A stretch of DNA of 15,375 nt from NCBI GenBank assembly GCA_016199325.1, contig JACQGW010000154.1:1-15375 (forward strand), given 5' to 3'. The number at the start of each line of letters is the position of its first letter. Position 1 is the stretch's first letter. The DNA is from Chloroflexota bacterium (GTDB lineage Bacteria; Chloroflexota; Dehalococcoidia; JACQGW01). Below the pieces are notes generated by a model that was given only the letters and a program-made list of their open reading frames with translations, ran no database searches and was not told the origin of the DNA. This document shows positions 6,706 to 14,198 of the stretch, piece by piece. The position numbers and the translations under genes were made by a program.

Positions 6706-8322
6706 ATGCCGATAGCACTGCGAAGCATCTGGAGGCGATTTGTGGGACAGGCGAACGGCATGTTGTCCGTACCTCGGCCGGCTTCTGCCCGTCCCCCCCG
6801 GATGGTGCCGATGCCGGCCCTGGAGATCGCGCCGAACGACCCCATCATCGCCTACTTTCAGCGCGCGCCGAGCGTGGTCGAGATCGAGGAGCTCGACCTG
6901 GACTCACCGGCGCTCGCGTCACTGATCGCGGCCGGCGTCACGATGGTCGTGCCGCTGGTCAGCCAGGGGGAGCTGATCGGCCTGCTCAACCTCGGCCCAC
7001 GCCGGAGCGAGCAGGATTACTCGGCCGACGACCTCGCACTCCTGAACAACCTTGCCGGCCAGGCGGCGCCGGCCGTGCGTGTTGCCCAGCTCGTCCAGCA
7101 GCAGAAAGCGGAGGCGCTCGCCCGGGAGCGCATCGAGCAGGAGCTGCGGGTCGCCCGATCGATCCAGTTGGCGCTCCTGCCCAGAGACGTGCCGGCGCTG
7201 CCTGGCTGGGAGCTCTCGGCCTACTACCAGCCGGCCCGGGAGGTCGGCGGCGATTTCTACGACTTCCTCTCGTTGTCCGACGGCCGGGTGGGTCTCATCA
7301 TCGGGGATGTGGCCGACAAAGGTGTGCCGGCCGCTCTGCTGATGGCGACCACTCGGAGCGTGCTGCGGGCCTTCGCCCAGGAGCTGATCTCGCCAGGCAT
7401 GGTCCTGGAGCGCGTCAACGATTTTCTCTGTCCTGACATTCCCCCCAGGATGTTCGTGACTTGCCTGTACGCCGTCCTGGATCCGGCCGACGGGCGGCTG
7501 CAATACGCCAATGCCGGCCACGGCGTGCCCTACCGCCAGACGCGGGCCGGCGTCGTCGAGCTGGACGCCACCGGCGTGCCCATCGGGTTGCTGCCGGGCA
7601 TGCGCTATGAAGAGCACGAGACGACGCTGGCGCCGGGCGAACGCGTGCTCTTCTATAGCGATGGTCTGGTGGAGGCCCACAACACCGCGGGCGAGATGTT
7701 CGGCTTCCCCCGGCTCCGGGACCTGCTGGGCAGTCGCCGTGACGGCGCCCCCCTCATCGAGCTCCTGCTGGCTGAGCTTGCGGCATTCACCGGCGCCGGC
7801 TGGGAACAGGAGGATGACGTGACCCTGGTGACCCTTCGCCGACGGCCATCCGATGGGGGCGACGAGCCTGAATCCATGCGAACCCTGGTCACGTTCACCT
7901 TGCCGAGCGAGCCCGGCGTCGAGCATCTCGCGATGGAACGGGTCGCCGAGGCCGTTCGGGAGCTGCACCTTTCAGCCCGGCGCCTGGAGCGGCTGAAGAC
8001 GGCCGTGGCCGAGGCGACGATGAACGCCGTCGAGCACGGTAATCAGTATCGGGCGGATGCCCCCGTCACGATCCGCGTGCTCGCCTCGGCGTCGACGCTG
8101 GCGGTGGCGATCACCGATCAGGGCGGCGGCCGGCCGGTCCATGCCGCCGAGATACCCGACCTCGACGCCAAGCTGGAGGGGCGGCAGTCGCCCCGCGGCT
8201 GGGGCCTGTTCCTGATCAAGAACCTGGTGGACGAGATGCGCGTCACGAATGACGCGGTGCATCACACCATTGAGCTCATTCTGCAATTGGAAGGAGACGA
8301 ACGTGTCTCGGAAATGTCTTGA
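6706..8322 (+). CDS. GAF-SpoIIE (PP2C) phosphatase fused to anti-sigma HATPase kinase
   Basis: The 538-residue protein combines a GAF remnant (about 40-130), a coiled-coil helix (QQQKAEALARERIEQEL, about 130-150), a SpoIIE/PP2C phosphatase (about 165-380) and an RsbW/SpoIIAB-type GHKL kinase (about 395-535). Metal-binding motifs are intact: GGDFYD with D183, NAGH at 269, SDG with D319, and EDDVT with D370/D371. The kinase has its N-box (EATMNAVEHGN, from about 436), DQGGG from 471 and RGWGLFLIKNL from 497. It should both phosphorylate and dephosphorylate the STAS protein encoded next, and so control a sigma factor, which is not in the window. GGAG stands five bases before ATG 6706. The N-terminal 35 residues are atypical and follow decayed sensor sequence, so the gene may be the surviving half of a longer membrane-anchored protein. 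Confidence 0.9.
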   Translation: MPIALRSIWRRFVGQANGMLSVPRPASARPPRMVPMPALEIAPNDPIIAYFQRAPSVVEIEELDLDSPALASLIAAGVTMVVPLVSQGELIGLLNLGPRRSEQDYSADDLALLNNLAGQAAPAVRVAQLVQQQKAEALARERIEQELRVARSIQLALLPRDVPALPGWELSAYYQPAREVGGDFYDFLSLSDGRVGLIIGDVADKGVPAALLMATTRSVLRAFAQELISPGMVLERVNDFLCPDIPPRMFVTCLYAVLDPADGRLQYANAGHGVPYRQTRAGVVELDATGVPIGLLPGMRYEEHETTLAPGERVLFYSDGLVEAHNTAGEMFGFPRLRDLLGSRRDGAPLIELLLAELAAFTGAGWEQEDDVTLVTLRRRPSDGGDEPESMRTLVTFTLPSEPGVEHLAMERVAEAVRELHLSARRLERLKTAVAEATMNAVEHGNQYRADAPVTIRVLASASTLAVAITDQGGGRPVHAAEIPDLDAKLEGRQSPRGWGLFLIKNLVDEMRVTNDAVHHTIELILQLEGDERVSEMS

Positions 8323-8650
8323 AACCAACGTGCGCCACCAGGCCGGTGTCGCCATTATCGACCTGCGTGGCCAGGTCAACGCCGCTGCGGAAGGCGCCCT
8401 GAACGCGGCCTTTTCCGACGCGAACAGTCAGAACCCGGCGTGCATTCTGCTTAACTTCGGCAACGTGGACTACATCAACAGCACCGGCATCGCCTTGATC
8501 GTCAGCCTGTTGGCTCAGGCTCGGAAGGCCGGCTGCCGTCTGCTCACCTGCGGTCTGAGCGACCACTACGTGGAGATCTTCCGTATGACCCGGCTGGCCG
8601 ACTTCATGGGCGTGTTCGCGGACGAAGCGAGCGCCCTTTCCCAGGTGTAG
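8303..8650 (+). CDS. STAS-domain anti-anti-sigma factor (SpoIIAA/RsbV-like)
   Basis: GTG 8303 has GAAGGAG six bases upstream and gives 115 residues, the usual length for this family; the gene overlaps the phosphatase-kinase gene by 20 bp, implying translational coupling. The fold signature is VAIIDLRGQVNAA at the N-terminus and NVDYINSTGIALIVSL around residues 54-69, where S60 or T61 is the predicted phosphorylation site. Unphosphorylated, the protein would sequester the kinase domain of its neighbour and free a sigma factor; phosphorylation reverses this. Typical D-S-S-G is N-S-T-G here, which keeps a phosphorylatable residue. The role follows from the family and the operon. Confidence 0.9.
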   Translation: MSRKCLETNVRHQAGVAIIDLRGQVNAAAEGALNAAFSDANSQNPACILLNFGNVDYINSTGIALIVSLLAQARKAGCRLLTCGLSDHYVEIFRMTRLADFMGVFADEASALSQV

Positions 8651-8654
8651 GGCC

Positions 8655-8682
8655 GGCGGGAGTCCGGGTCTACCACTCCGCC
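8655..8682. terminator. Weak hairpin between convergent genes
   Basis: GGCGGGAGT at 8655-8663 pairs with ACTCCGCC at 8675-8682, with one bulged G and an 11-nt loop. It spans the 19-bp gap between the STAS gene and the last codons of the minus-strand regulator. There is no T-tract, so bidirectional termination is only a possibility. Confidence 0.3.
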
Positions 8683-10905
8683 AGCTTCCAGATCTCGGGC
8701 TGGACGGCGCCGGCCTCGACGCCGATCTCAGCATAGATGGCCACCGCCTGCTTGAGATGAGCCATGGCGACCTCGGGTTGGCCGGCAGCGTGGAGCAGGT
8801 CGGCAAGGTTGTTGTGCAGCGCCGCCTCGTGGTGGCGGTCCCCCAGGGAAGCGCAGAGGGCCAGGGCGGCTCGCATCAGGGAAAGTGCCTGCTCCACATC
8901 CCCCCCGGCACGGCGAGCCAGCGCCAGGTTGTTGAGCACGGCCACGCGCAGGCTCGGGTCGCTCAGGGTTTCCACCAGCGCCAGACTCCGCTCCAGATGG
9001 CGGCAGGCTTCGGCCAGATCGTTCTGGCTGCCGGCGAGAAGACCCAGGATATTGTGCGCACGGGCGAGCGCCCGCGTCTCACCAGCGGCCTCTGCCAGCG
9101 CCAGCGCCTGGCGCGCCAGATCCCGCGCTCGGCCGGTCTGGCCGCGATGGTGGACGGTCAGGCTCCAGTCGGCGTAGAGCCCGGCGCGCTCCCCAGGCCG
9201 GCCAGTCTCCCCGAGCGCAGCCGTCGCGGCCTGGAAATGGCTTTCGGCCAGATCCCAGGCGCCGCGACGGTGATGGACGAGACTCAGCTTGTGCTTCACG
9301 GCGGCCAGGGTATCGGAGTCGCCCAGGGCGGCAGCCGTTTCATAGCTCGCCACGGCCCCGGCGTACTCTCCCAGGAGCGTTTGCACGTCGCCAATGGCCT
9401 GATGCAGAGCGGCCGTGTCGGCGTGTCCCAGCGCCAGGGCGGCGCGGAAATGGGCCAGCGCCTCGGCGTTGGCGAACAGCGTGCGCGCGTGCTCGCCGGC
9501 CAGCTTGAAGTAGTCTGCTGCCTGCGCTGTCTGCCCGGCCAACTGATAATGGTGGGCGATCTGGCCGGCCAGAACGCCGATCTGGCGCTGGCCCCGCGTG
9601 CGGCCGGCGAGCGATTCGGCGACGCGCCGGTGCAAGAGCCGACGGCGGGCCAGGCTCGTTTCGTCGTACGCCAGGGCGCGCAGCTTCTCGTGGCCGAAAT
9701 CGTAGGTCAGCGCCTGTCCCGATTCCATGCCGCGAACCTCATGGACCAATCCCTGGCCGATCAGCTCTTCCAGCGCGGCCACGGTCTCCTCTTCGCTGCG
9801 CCCGCTCGCCTCTCGCAGCGTGTCGAAGTCGAAAGAGCGTCCGATGACGGCGGCGGCGGAGAGCAACTGCGAAGCGGTCTGGCCGACGGCGGCGAGGCGC
9901 GCTCGCAACAGGTCCCGCACGCCGCCCGGCAATGACCAGTCGGCTCGCCCGACCGCCTGCGTGTCCCTGGCCATCGCCGTCAGGTATTCGACGAGGAAGA
10001 AAGGCAGCCCCTCGGTCTCCTGGTACAGGCGTTTGGTGAGCTCCCCAGCCACAGCTTGCTCGGCCTGCCGGGCGCTTGAGGAAGGTGTGGCGGGGGCCAC
10101 GGACTGCACCAGTTCTGCTACAGCAGACTCGCTCAAACGTGGCAGAGACAGGACGGTTGCCATGCGAGCGCGTTGAGCATCGCTCAGCAGGGTGCGCAGA
10201 CGATGGCCGGCCGGCACGAGCTCGCTTCGCCAGGTGGCGAGGATGCAGAGCGGTCGCCCATGCAACCGCCGCACGAGATACGTCAAGAGGTCGAGCGACG
10301 CGGCGTCCGCCCAGTGCAGATCGTCGACGAAGAGGACACCCGGCGCGGTGCCCTCGGAAACCGCCAGCAGCACCTGGCTGATCCCCTCGAAGAAGCGGGT
10401 CTGTGCGCCCGGGCTGACGAGTGGCGGGGCCGGCGGCAAGTCCGGGCGCAGGCCGGCGAGCTCTGGCAGCAGCCGGGCAGTTTCGCTCAGCCAGTCCAAT
10501 GGCACCTGCTCCAGCCGGCTCGGACCATCCGGCCGACCGAAAGCAGCCCGCAATCTCGCCCGCAATCCCACGATGAAGGGGCCCAAGGCGAGGCTCGTCT
10601 CCCCCTCATAACAACGCGCCGTGATGGCGACCGCGCCGCCGGCCTGCGCGTCGGCCGCAAACGCCTCGGCCAGACGGGTCTTGCCGATGCCGGCCTCCCC
10701 TTCCAGGATCACCAGATGGCCGTCATCGCCGATGCTGGCGTACGCGCTGGTCAGCGCCGTCCATTCGGCCGACCGGCCGACGAGTGGAGGCCACGGAGTG
10801 GGGGTCGGGGGTCGGGGCTCAGAGGACAGGGGTCGCGGGTTGGGGACGAGAGGGCGGGGGGTGGAAGCTGCGCCGTCTCTCCTCCGGCCCCCGGCCCCCG
10901 ACCCC
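8670..10905 (-). CDS. BTAD-family regulator, 3' part: AAA/MalT-like ATPase and TPR domain
   Basis: This frame continues the winged-helix/BTAD gene upstream after a -1 shift. It opens as far back as 11084, but residues with family character start near 10800 at PLVGRSAEWTAL. The ATPase has Walker A GEAGIGKTR (about 10690) and Walker B GVLFVDDLHWAD (about 10345-10310), followed by arginine-rich sensor segments and a winged-helix-like part. The C-terminal half is a long run of tetratricopeptide helices (for example AEALAHFRAALALGHAD, AVLNNLALARRAGGD, AALHNNLADLLHAAGQ). These large STAND-type ATPases act as signal-sensing transcription regulators; ligand and target genes are unknown. No start codon with a convincing ribosome site is seen at the head of this frame, so expression would need the upstream part and a frame shift, or the split is an assembly error. 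The stop is 20 bp from the convergent STAS gene. Confidence 0.8.
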
Positions 10906-11656
10906 CGACGATGGCTTCGTTCAGTTGGGTGGTTGCCTCGACCGGCGACACGCCGAGCTCTTCTTCGAGCACCCGCACGCACTCGCGGTACTGGCGCAAG
11001 GCCGCGCTCCGCTGACCGGCCCGGGCGTAGAGCTCCATCAGATGGCGATGCGCCGGCTCGTGCAGGGGGTCGAGCGCCAGCCATCGCCGGGCGTGGGCGA
11101 TGGCCGCCCCAAAGTCTCCCTGGGCGCTCTGGCCGCGCACCAGCCGCTCCAACGCGCCGGCCAGCTCCTTGCGCAGGCTCTCAGCCTGGAAGTACTGCCA
11201 GTCGTCGAAGCTGGGGCTGTCGCGCAGAGTAAAGCCGGCCAGGAAGTCGCCACGAAAGAGGGCCGCCGCCTCCCCGAGTGCGACAAGGCAGGGGGAGCAC
11301 GCTTCGGTCGTCGGGTGGCCGTGGGTCTCGCAGCTCTTGAGCCTGGCGTGGAATTGGTCGACGTCCAGCCAGACGTTGGCGCTGTGCTTCAGGCCGGCAA
11401 CCTCCCGGTCGACCTCAAGCCAATCACCGACGAGGGCCGTGTTGAGGGCCGACAACGTGCGGCGAAGGGCGCCGCGAGCGTGCTCCTGATCGGCGTCCGG
11501 CCAGAGGAACGCCGCCAGCGCGTCGCGCCGGTGCCGCTGACCCGACACGGCCAGATAGGCGAGCAGGGCGATCGCCTTCCGCGTGTCGACCTCGATCGCC
11601 ACGCCATCGCGCTCGATCCGGGGCGAGCCGAACAGGAATAGCGTCAGACGGGACAG
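10751..11656 (-). CDS. BTAD-family regulator, 5' part: winged helix plus BTAD domain
   Basis: The N-terminus LTLFLFGSPRIERDGVAIEVDTRKAIALLAYL is the OmpR-like DNA-binding domain of SARP/BTAD regulators (residues 5-95). The bacterial transcriptional activator domain follows (about 100-245), ending RVLEEELGVSPVEATTQLNEA. After that the frame enters a Pro/Gly-rich linker and reaches a stop at 10751-10753. The ATPase-TPR part lies in the -1 frame. The likely start is unusual: GGGAGGT at 11668-11662 stands six bases before a CTG at 11656, giving M-S-R-L-T-L-F, which is how relatives begin. A TTG at 11671 is in frame but has no ribosome site. Relatives are single proteins of about 1000 residues. 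The promoter should lie in the 316-bp region shared with the divergent peptidase gene. Confidence 0.8.
   Translation of the reverse strand: MSRLTLFLFGSPRIERDGVAIEVDTRKAIALLAYLAVSGQRHRRDALAAFLWPDADQEHARGALRRTLSALNTALVGDWLEVDREVAGLKHSANVWLDVDQFHARLKSCETHGHPTTEACSPCLVALGEAAALFRGDFLAGFTLRDSPSFDDWQYFQAESLRKELAGALERLVRGQSAQGDFGAAIAHARRWLALDPLHEPAHRHLMELYARAGQRSAALRQYRECVRVLEEELGVSPVEATTQLNEAIVGGRGPGAGGETAQLPPPALSSPTRDPCPLSPDPRPPLRGLHSSAGRPNGRR
10800..10906. repeat. G-run and C-run linker with quadruplex potential on both strands
   Basis: On the plus strand G-runs of 3-6 lie at 10800-10804, 10807-10811, 10814-10817, 10829-10832, 10837-10839, 10842-10845, 10852-10854 and 10856-10861, many with loops of 1-6 bases. 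On the minus (coding) strand three G5 runs lie at 10906-10902, 10899-10895 and 10892-10888. Within the gene this codes for the Pro/Gly linker between the BTAD and ATPase domains, and the frame change falls inside it. Confidence 0.7.
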
Positions 11657-11770
11657 AAGAGTACCTCCCAAGACGATGCACCATTAGCGCCATCTCACCA
11701 GGTGTCGCCGGTGCTCTTTCGGCAGGAAGCATGCCGGCAGCGTGGACCCTAAGTACCTATCAGAAAGTTC

Positions 11771-11798
11771 CCTGCACCCAAAAGCGGCCCTGTGCAGG
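11771..11798 (+). promoter_or_regulatory. Inverted repeat in the divergent intergenic region
   Basis: CCTGCAC at 11771-11777 and GTGCAGG at 11792-11798 form a 7-bp inverted repeat with a 14-bp spacer, as expected for a dimeric regulator site or a small hairpin. It lies in the 316-bp gap between the divergent BTAD and M50 genes. I see no convincing paired -35/-10 boxes in this gap. Confidence 0.35.
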
Positions 11799-11870
11799 CC
11801 AAAAGTGCAAGCCACTTTCTGCTACCTACTTAGACCGCATCGCCTCTCTGGTTCAAGGGAGTTCCGCACA

Positions 11871-11942
11871 GCGGGTGCCCTTGCCACACCCTTGGTCGGC
11901 AAGGGCACCTGCCCCACTCCGATGGGGCAATGCTGCCGGCAG
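11871..11942 (+). promoter_or_regulatory. Three consecutive hairpins in the leader of the M50 gene
   Basis: The first has a perfect 12-bp stem, GGTGCCCTTGCC at 11874-11885 with GGCAAGGGCACC at 11898-11909, extendable by three pairs including one G-U, and a 12-nt loop. The second is TGCCCC at 11910-11915 with GGGGCA at 11924-11929 and an 8-nt loop. The third is the palindrome CTGCCGGCAG at 11933-11942. The series ends 16 bases before the GGAGGT ribosome site. No T-tract follows, so leader-mediated control is as likely as termination. I do not recognise a known riboswitch. Confidence 0.5.
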
Positions 11943-11972
11943 GGGTTGATACTGCTACGGAGGTGTAGTGAC

Positions 11973-13106
11973 ATGGCTGATCGTTCGGCACCGGTCGCGC
12001 GAGGATCGAAATTGTCCACAGTACCCGAGACTCGCTGGAAGGACATCCTGGAGATCGGCGGAGTGCATGCTTCGGGACGCACTGTGGTGCGGGTTGGGGC
12101 GAAGCACCTTCTGGTGGGGGACGGGATCTGTCGAGCGCTTCAGCACCTGTCGGCGGGCAATCCGCCGACAACGCCTGAGGCGACCGTCGCCTGCCTGGAG
12201 GATATCTTGCCCGCCGCCGAGTCGCTGGCGGTCAGCCAGTGCCTCGGGCAGATCCTGGCACGGGAACCGCTTCGGGTCACGCTCTGGCGAGACTGGCTCC
12301 GAGGGATGCTCCGTTTCCCACTCTGGCAACCGCCCCGATGGATCGCCGGACACCTCCAGGGGCGTGTCCTGCGCCCGTTCGCGCTGGTCGGCTGGGGCGC
12401 GGTCCTTCTGGTGGCTCTGGCTTCACTCGGAATCGGATCGCTGCCGCAACTCCAGTTGTTGCCACCCGCGCAGTGGCCGCTGCTCTGGCTGCTGGTCACG
12501 CTCACGACCGCGGTCCACGAGGCAGGCCACGTGCTCGTAGCGGCCCACTTCGGCGTCTCGGCCCGGGCGGTGGGAATCGCTCTGCTCTACTTGCAGCCGG
12601 CCGGTTACGCCGACGTGAGCGACGCCTGGCTCGCGCCGCGCCGCGCACGCATCGCCATCAGTCTCGGTGGGTTTCTCTTGCAGAGCGTGCCCCTCGTCGC
12701 CTGCTATGCGCTCTGGCGCCTGACCGGTGCCTCGATCTGGGGCGTGTACTGCCTGCTGAGTGTCGTCCAGATAGCGCTCAATCTGGTGCCGTTTGTGCGA
12801 CTGGATGGGTACTGGCTCATCTGCCATCTGCTCGACGAGCCGAACCTGCGCCAGCGGGCGTACCGCCAACTGCTGCACCTGATGCTGCCCCGGAAGTACG
12901 CGGCGGTCTGGCGTGGGCAACGAGGAACGCTCGGCACGATATTCGCTGTAGTGTCGCTGGCGTTCACGGTTGGAGCATACGGTAGTGCGCTGGCAGGACT
13001 TCCGGGGCTTCTCCGCTTGTCTATCCAGGTCCCTACGCCGTTGCTCGTGATCGGGGCCAGCGCAATGGCCTGCGCGAGCGTCTTTCGAGAACAGATGAAG
13101 GAGTAG
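11973..13106 (+). CDS. M50-type integral-membrane zinc metallopeptidase
   Basis: The 377-residue product has the site-2 protease signature: H182-E-A-G-H186 within a membrane segment, and N270-LVPFVRL-D278-GYW, the N-x2-P-x3-L-D-G motif that supplies the third metal ligand. About six hydrophobic segments cover residues 128-370. The N-terminal 120 residues are soluble and not clearly assigned; LLVGDGICRALQHLSAGNPPTT (about 48-69) vaguely recalls the helical half of PqqD-like peptide-binding domains. M50 enzymes cut substrates within or next to the membrane, and similar ones mature and export ribosomal peptides. GGAGGT lies eight bases before ATG 11973. The next gene starts four bases after the stop, with its ribosome site (GAAGGAG) overlapping the peptidase's end, so the two are co-expressed. 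Substrate unknown. Confidence 0.8.
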   Translation: MADRSAPVARGSKLSTVPETRWKDILEIGGVHASGRTVVRVGAKHLLVGDGICRALQHLSAGNPPTTPEATVACLEDILPAAESLAVSQCLGQILAREPLRVTLWRDWLRGMLRFPLWQPPRWIAGHLQGRVLRPFALVGWGAVLLVALASLGIGSLPQLQLLPPAQWPLLWLLVTLTTAVHEAGHVLVAAHFGVSARAVGIALLYLQPAGYADVSDAWLAPRRARIAISLGGFLLQSVPLVACYALWRLTGASIWGVYCLLSVVQIALNLVPFVRLDGYWLICHLLDEPNLRQRAYRQLLHLMLPRKYAAVWRGQRGTLGTIFAVVSLAFTVGAYGSALAGLPGLLRLSIQVPTPLLVIGASAMACASVFREQMKE

Positions 13107-13110
13107 CGCC

Positions 13111-13237
13111 ATGCGCGAACGAGCGTTCGTCAATCCCTTCCGCCTTCGTAGCCGGGCCGGCGACGAAATCCTCCTCGGGTACTTGCCAGGGCGTCTCGTT
13201 CCGGCCCGCCCCGAGCTCCAGTTCCTCCTCAGGGGGG
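13111..13237 (+). pseudogene. N-terminal domain of the E1-like enzyme, before the frame shift
   Basis: ATG 13111 follows a GAAGGAG site and starts MRERAFVNPFRLRSRAGDEI, continuing to LQFLLR just before six Gs at 13232-13237. In this frame the next residues are Ser/Arg-rich nonsense up to a stop at 13609-13611. In the -1 frame the sense resumes at once as GGAVSGEELAAVEQPLVEWL and runs into the adenylating domain. The roughly 70-residue domain so rebuilt (two strand-like segments, then two helices) resembles the RiPP recognition elements at the N-terminus of MccB-type enzymes; that is inference. Confidence 0.6.
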
Positions 13238-13322
13238 AGCCGTCAGCGGCGAGGAGCTGGCGGCCGTCGAGCAGCCGCTCGTCGAGTGGCTTTTCAAAGA
13301 GCACTTTCTCCTCCCGGAGCCA

Positions 13323-14117
13323 ATGGAGGATGAGGATCGCGTGGCCCGCCAGCGGGGATTCTTTTCGTTCTGGCAGGGCGACGCCGCCGACAAACAGGAG
13401 CGTTTGCGGGCAGCGACCGTCGCGGTGCTTGGGGTGGGAGGACTGGGCAGCCAGGTCAGCTATCTGCTGGCGGCGGCCGGCGTGGGCCGATTGCTCCTCT
13501 GCGACCACGACACGGTCGCCCGCTCCAATCTCAACCGCCAACTGCCCTTCCAGGATCGCGACGTGGGCAGGCCGAAAGTGGAGGTTGCCAGAGAGCGGCT
13601 GCTCTGTCTGAATCCGGACCTGGCGGTGGAGACGTTTGATCGAAAGATCGCAACGCCCGCGGACGTCAAGGCGATCTGCGCCCCGGCATCCATCGTGGTA
13701 CGGGCGATCGACACGCCCCCGAACATCATCTTCGTGGTCAACGAGGCATGTCGGGAGCTGGGAATCCCCCACGTGGGAGGGGGATTCGTCGAGATCTGGG
13801 CCCTCGCCGGTCCGTTTATCGCGGCAGACGGGCCTTGCTTTCGCTGCATGTTGCCTCAGCCGCCCGTTCAGCCTGCCGCGGACAGAAAGGCAGCAACCTT
13901 TGGACCGCTGACCTTCTGGCTCTCCTCCTACGTAGCAGGGGACGTGATTCGCTATCTCGCCGGTCTGGGCGAGCCCTGGCTGCTCAACCGTATGCTGCTG
14001 TTGCACGGGGCGGAGGGCAAGCTCTTCAACGAAACCCTGAAACCGGCAGATGGCGCCTGCCCGGTCTGCGCCAAACGGTGGGCCGCAGGGCAGATGGTCC
14101 ATGAAGGACAGAAATAG
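13323..14117 (+). CDS. E1-like (ThiF/MoeB/MccB family) adenylating enzyme
   Basis: This family uses ATP to adenylate the C-terminus of a small protein or peptide, feeding sulfur transfer, ubiquitin-like conjugation or microcin synthesis. Counted from ATG 13323 (264 residues): nucleotide loop G37-V-GGLG42, D61 and D63 in LLLCDHDTVARSNLNRQ, with N69, R72 and Q73, then K85 in GRPKVEVA. All are the expected ATP-binding residues. Two C-x2-C pairs, CFRC and CPVC near the end, should bind structural zinc. The opening RQRGFFSFWQGDAADKQERL matches the region that links the N-terminal domain to the E1 core in MccB/HesA-type proteins. GGAG four bases upstream might allow starts here, but the full gene probably begins at 13111 and is split at the G6 run. 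No carrier protein, rhodanese or E2 is adjacent; the partner is the M50 peptidase. Confidence 0.8.
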   Translation: MEDEDRVARQRGFFSFWQGDAADKQERLRAATVAVLGVGGLGSQVSYLLAAAGVGRLLLCDHDTVARSNLNRQLPFQDRDVGRPKVEVARERLLCLNPDLAVETFDRKIATPADVKAICAPASIVVRAIDTPPNIIFVVNEACRELGIPHVGGGFVEIWALAGPFIAADGPCFRCMLPQPPVQPAADRKAATFGPLTFWLSSYVAGDVIRYLAGLGEPWLLNRMLLLHGAEGKLFNETLKPADGACPVCAKRWAAGQMVHEGQK

Positions 14118-14133
14118 GCCGGAGCGTTCTGCG

Positions 14134-14154
14134 CCGTAACGGTTCCCGTAACGG
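14134..14154 (+). promoter_or_regulatory. Tandem near-palindromes, possible operator
   Basis: CCGTAACGG, two 4-bp inverted arms around one base, occurs at 14134-14142 and 14146-14154. The 12-bp period is close to one helical turn. The pair ends 19 bp upstream of a TATACT box, roughly where an activator touching the -35 region would bind. Confidence 0.45.
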
Positions 14155-14173
14155 TCTCTGGACAGCCGCCGGC

Positions 14174-14179
14174 TATACT
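14174..14179 (+). promoter_or_regulatory. Probable -10 box for the secreted-protein transcript
   Basis: TATACT lies in GGCTATACTTCGGG. The -35 position has no TTGACA-like box, which fits an activator-dependent promoter given the tandem sites just upstream. Transcription would start near 14186. Confidence 0.45.
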
Positions 14180-14198
14180 TCGGGTAGAGGAGAGGGGG

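Noticed and set aside
8757..9935. Plus-strand 392-codon frame opposite the TPR region
   Set aside because: It mirrors the minus-strand TPR helices and shows no independent coding features.
11731..11949. 72-codon frame with three Cys upstream of the M50 gene, considered as a peptide precursor
   Set aside because: The ribosome site is too close and weak, the Cys spacing fits no known precursor, and the later half consists of the RNA hairpin sequence; more likely an untranslated leader.
12423..14102. Long minus-strand open frame (559 codons) across the M50 and E1 genes
   Set aside because: The plus strand has HEAGH, NLVPFVRLDGY and GVGGLG motifs with proper start signals; the antisense frame is open only because of high GC and has no recognisable domain.
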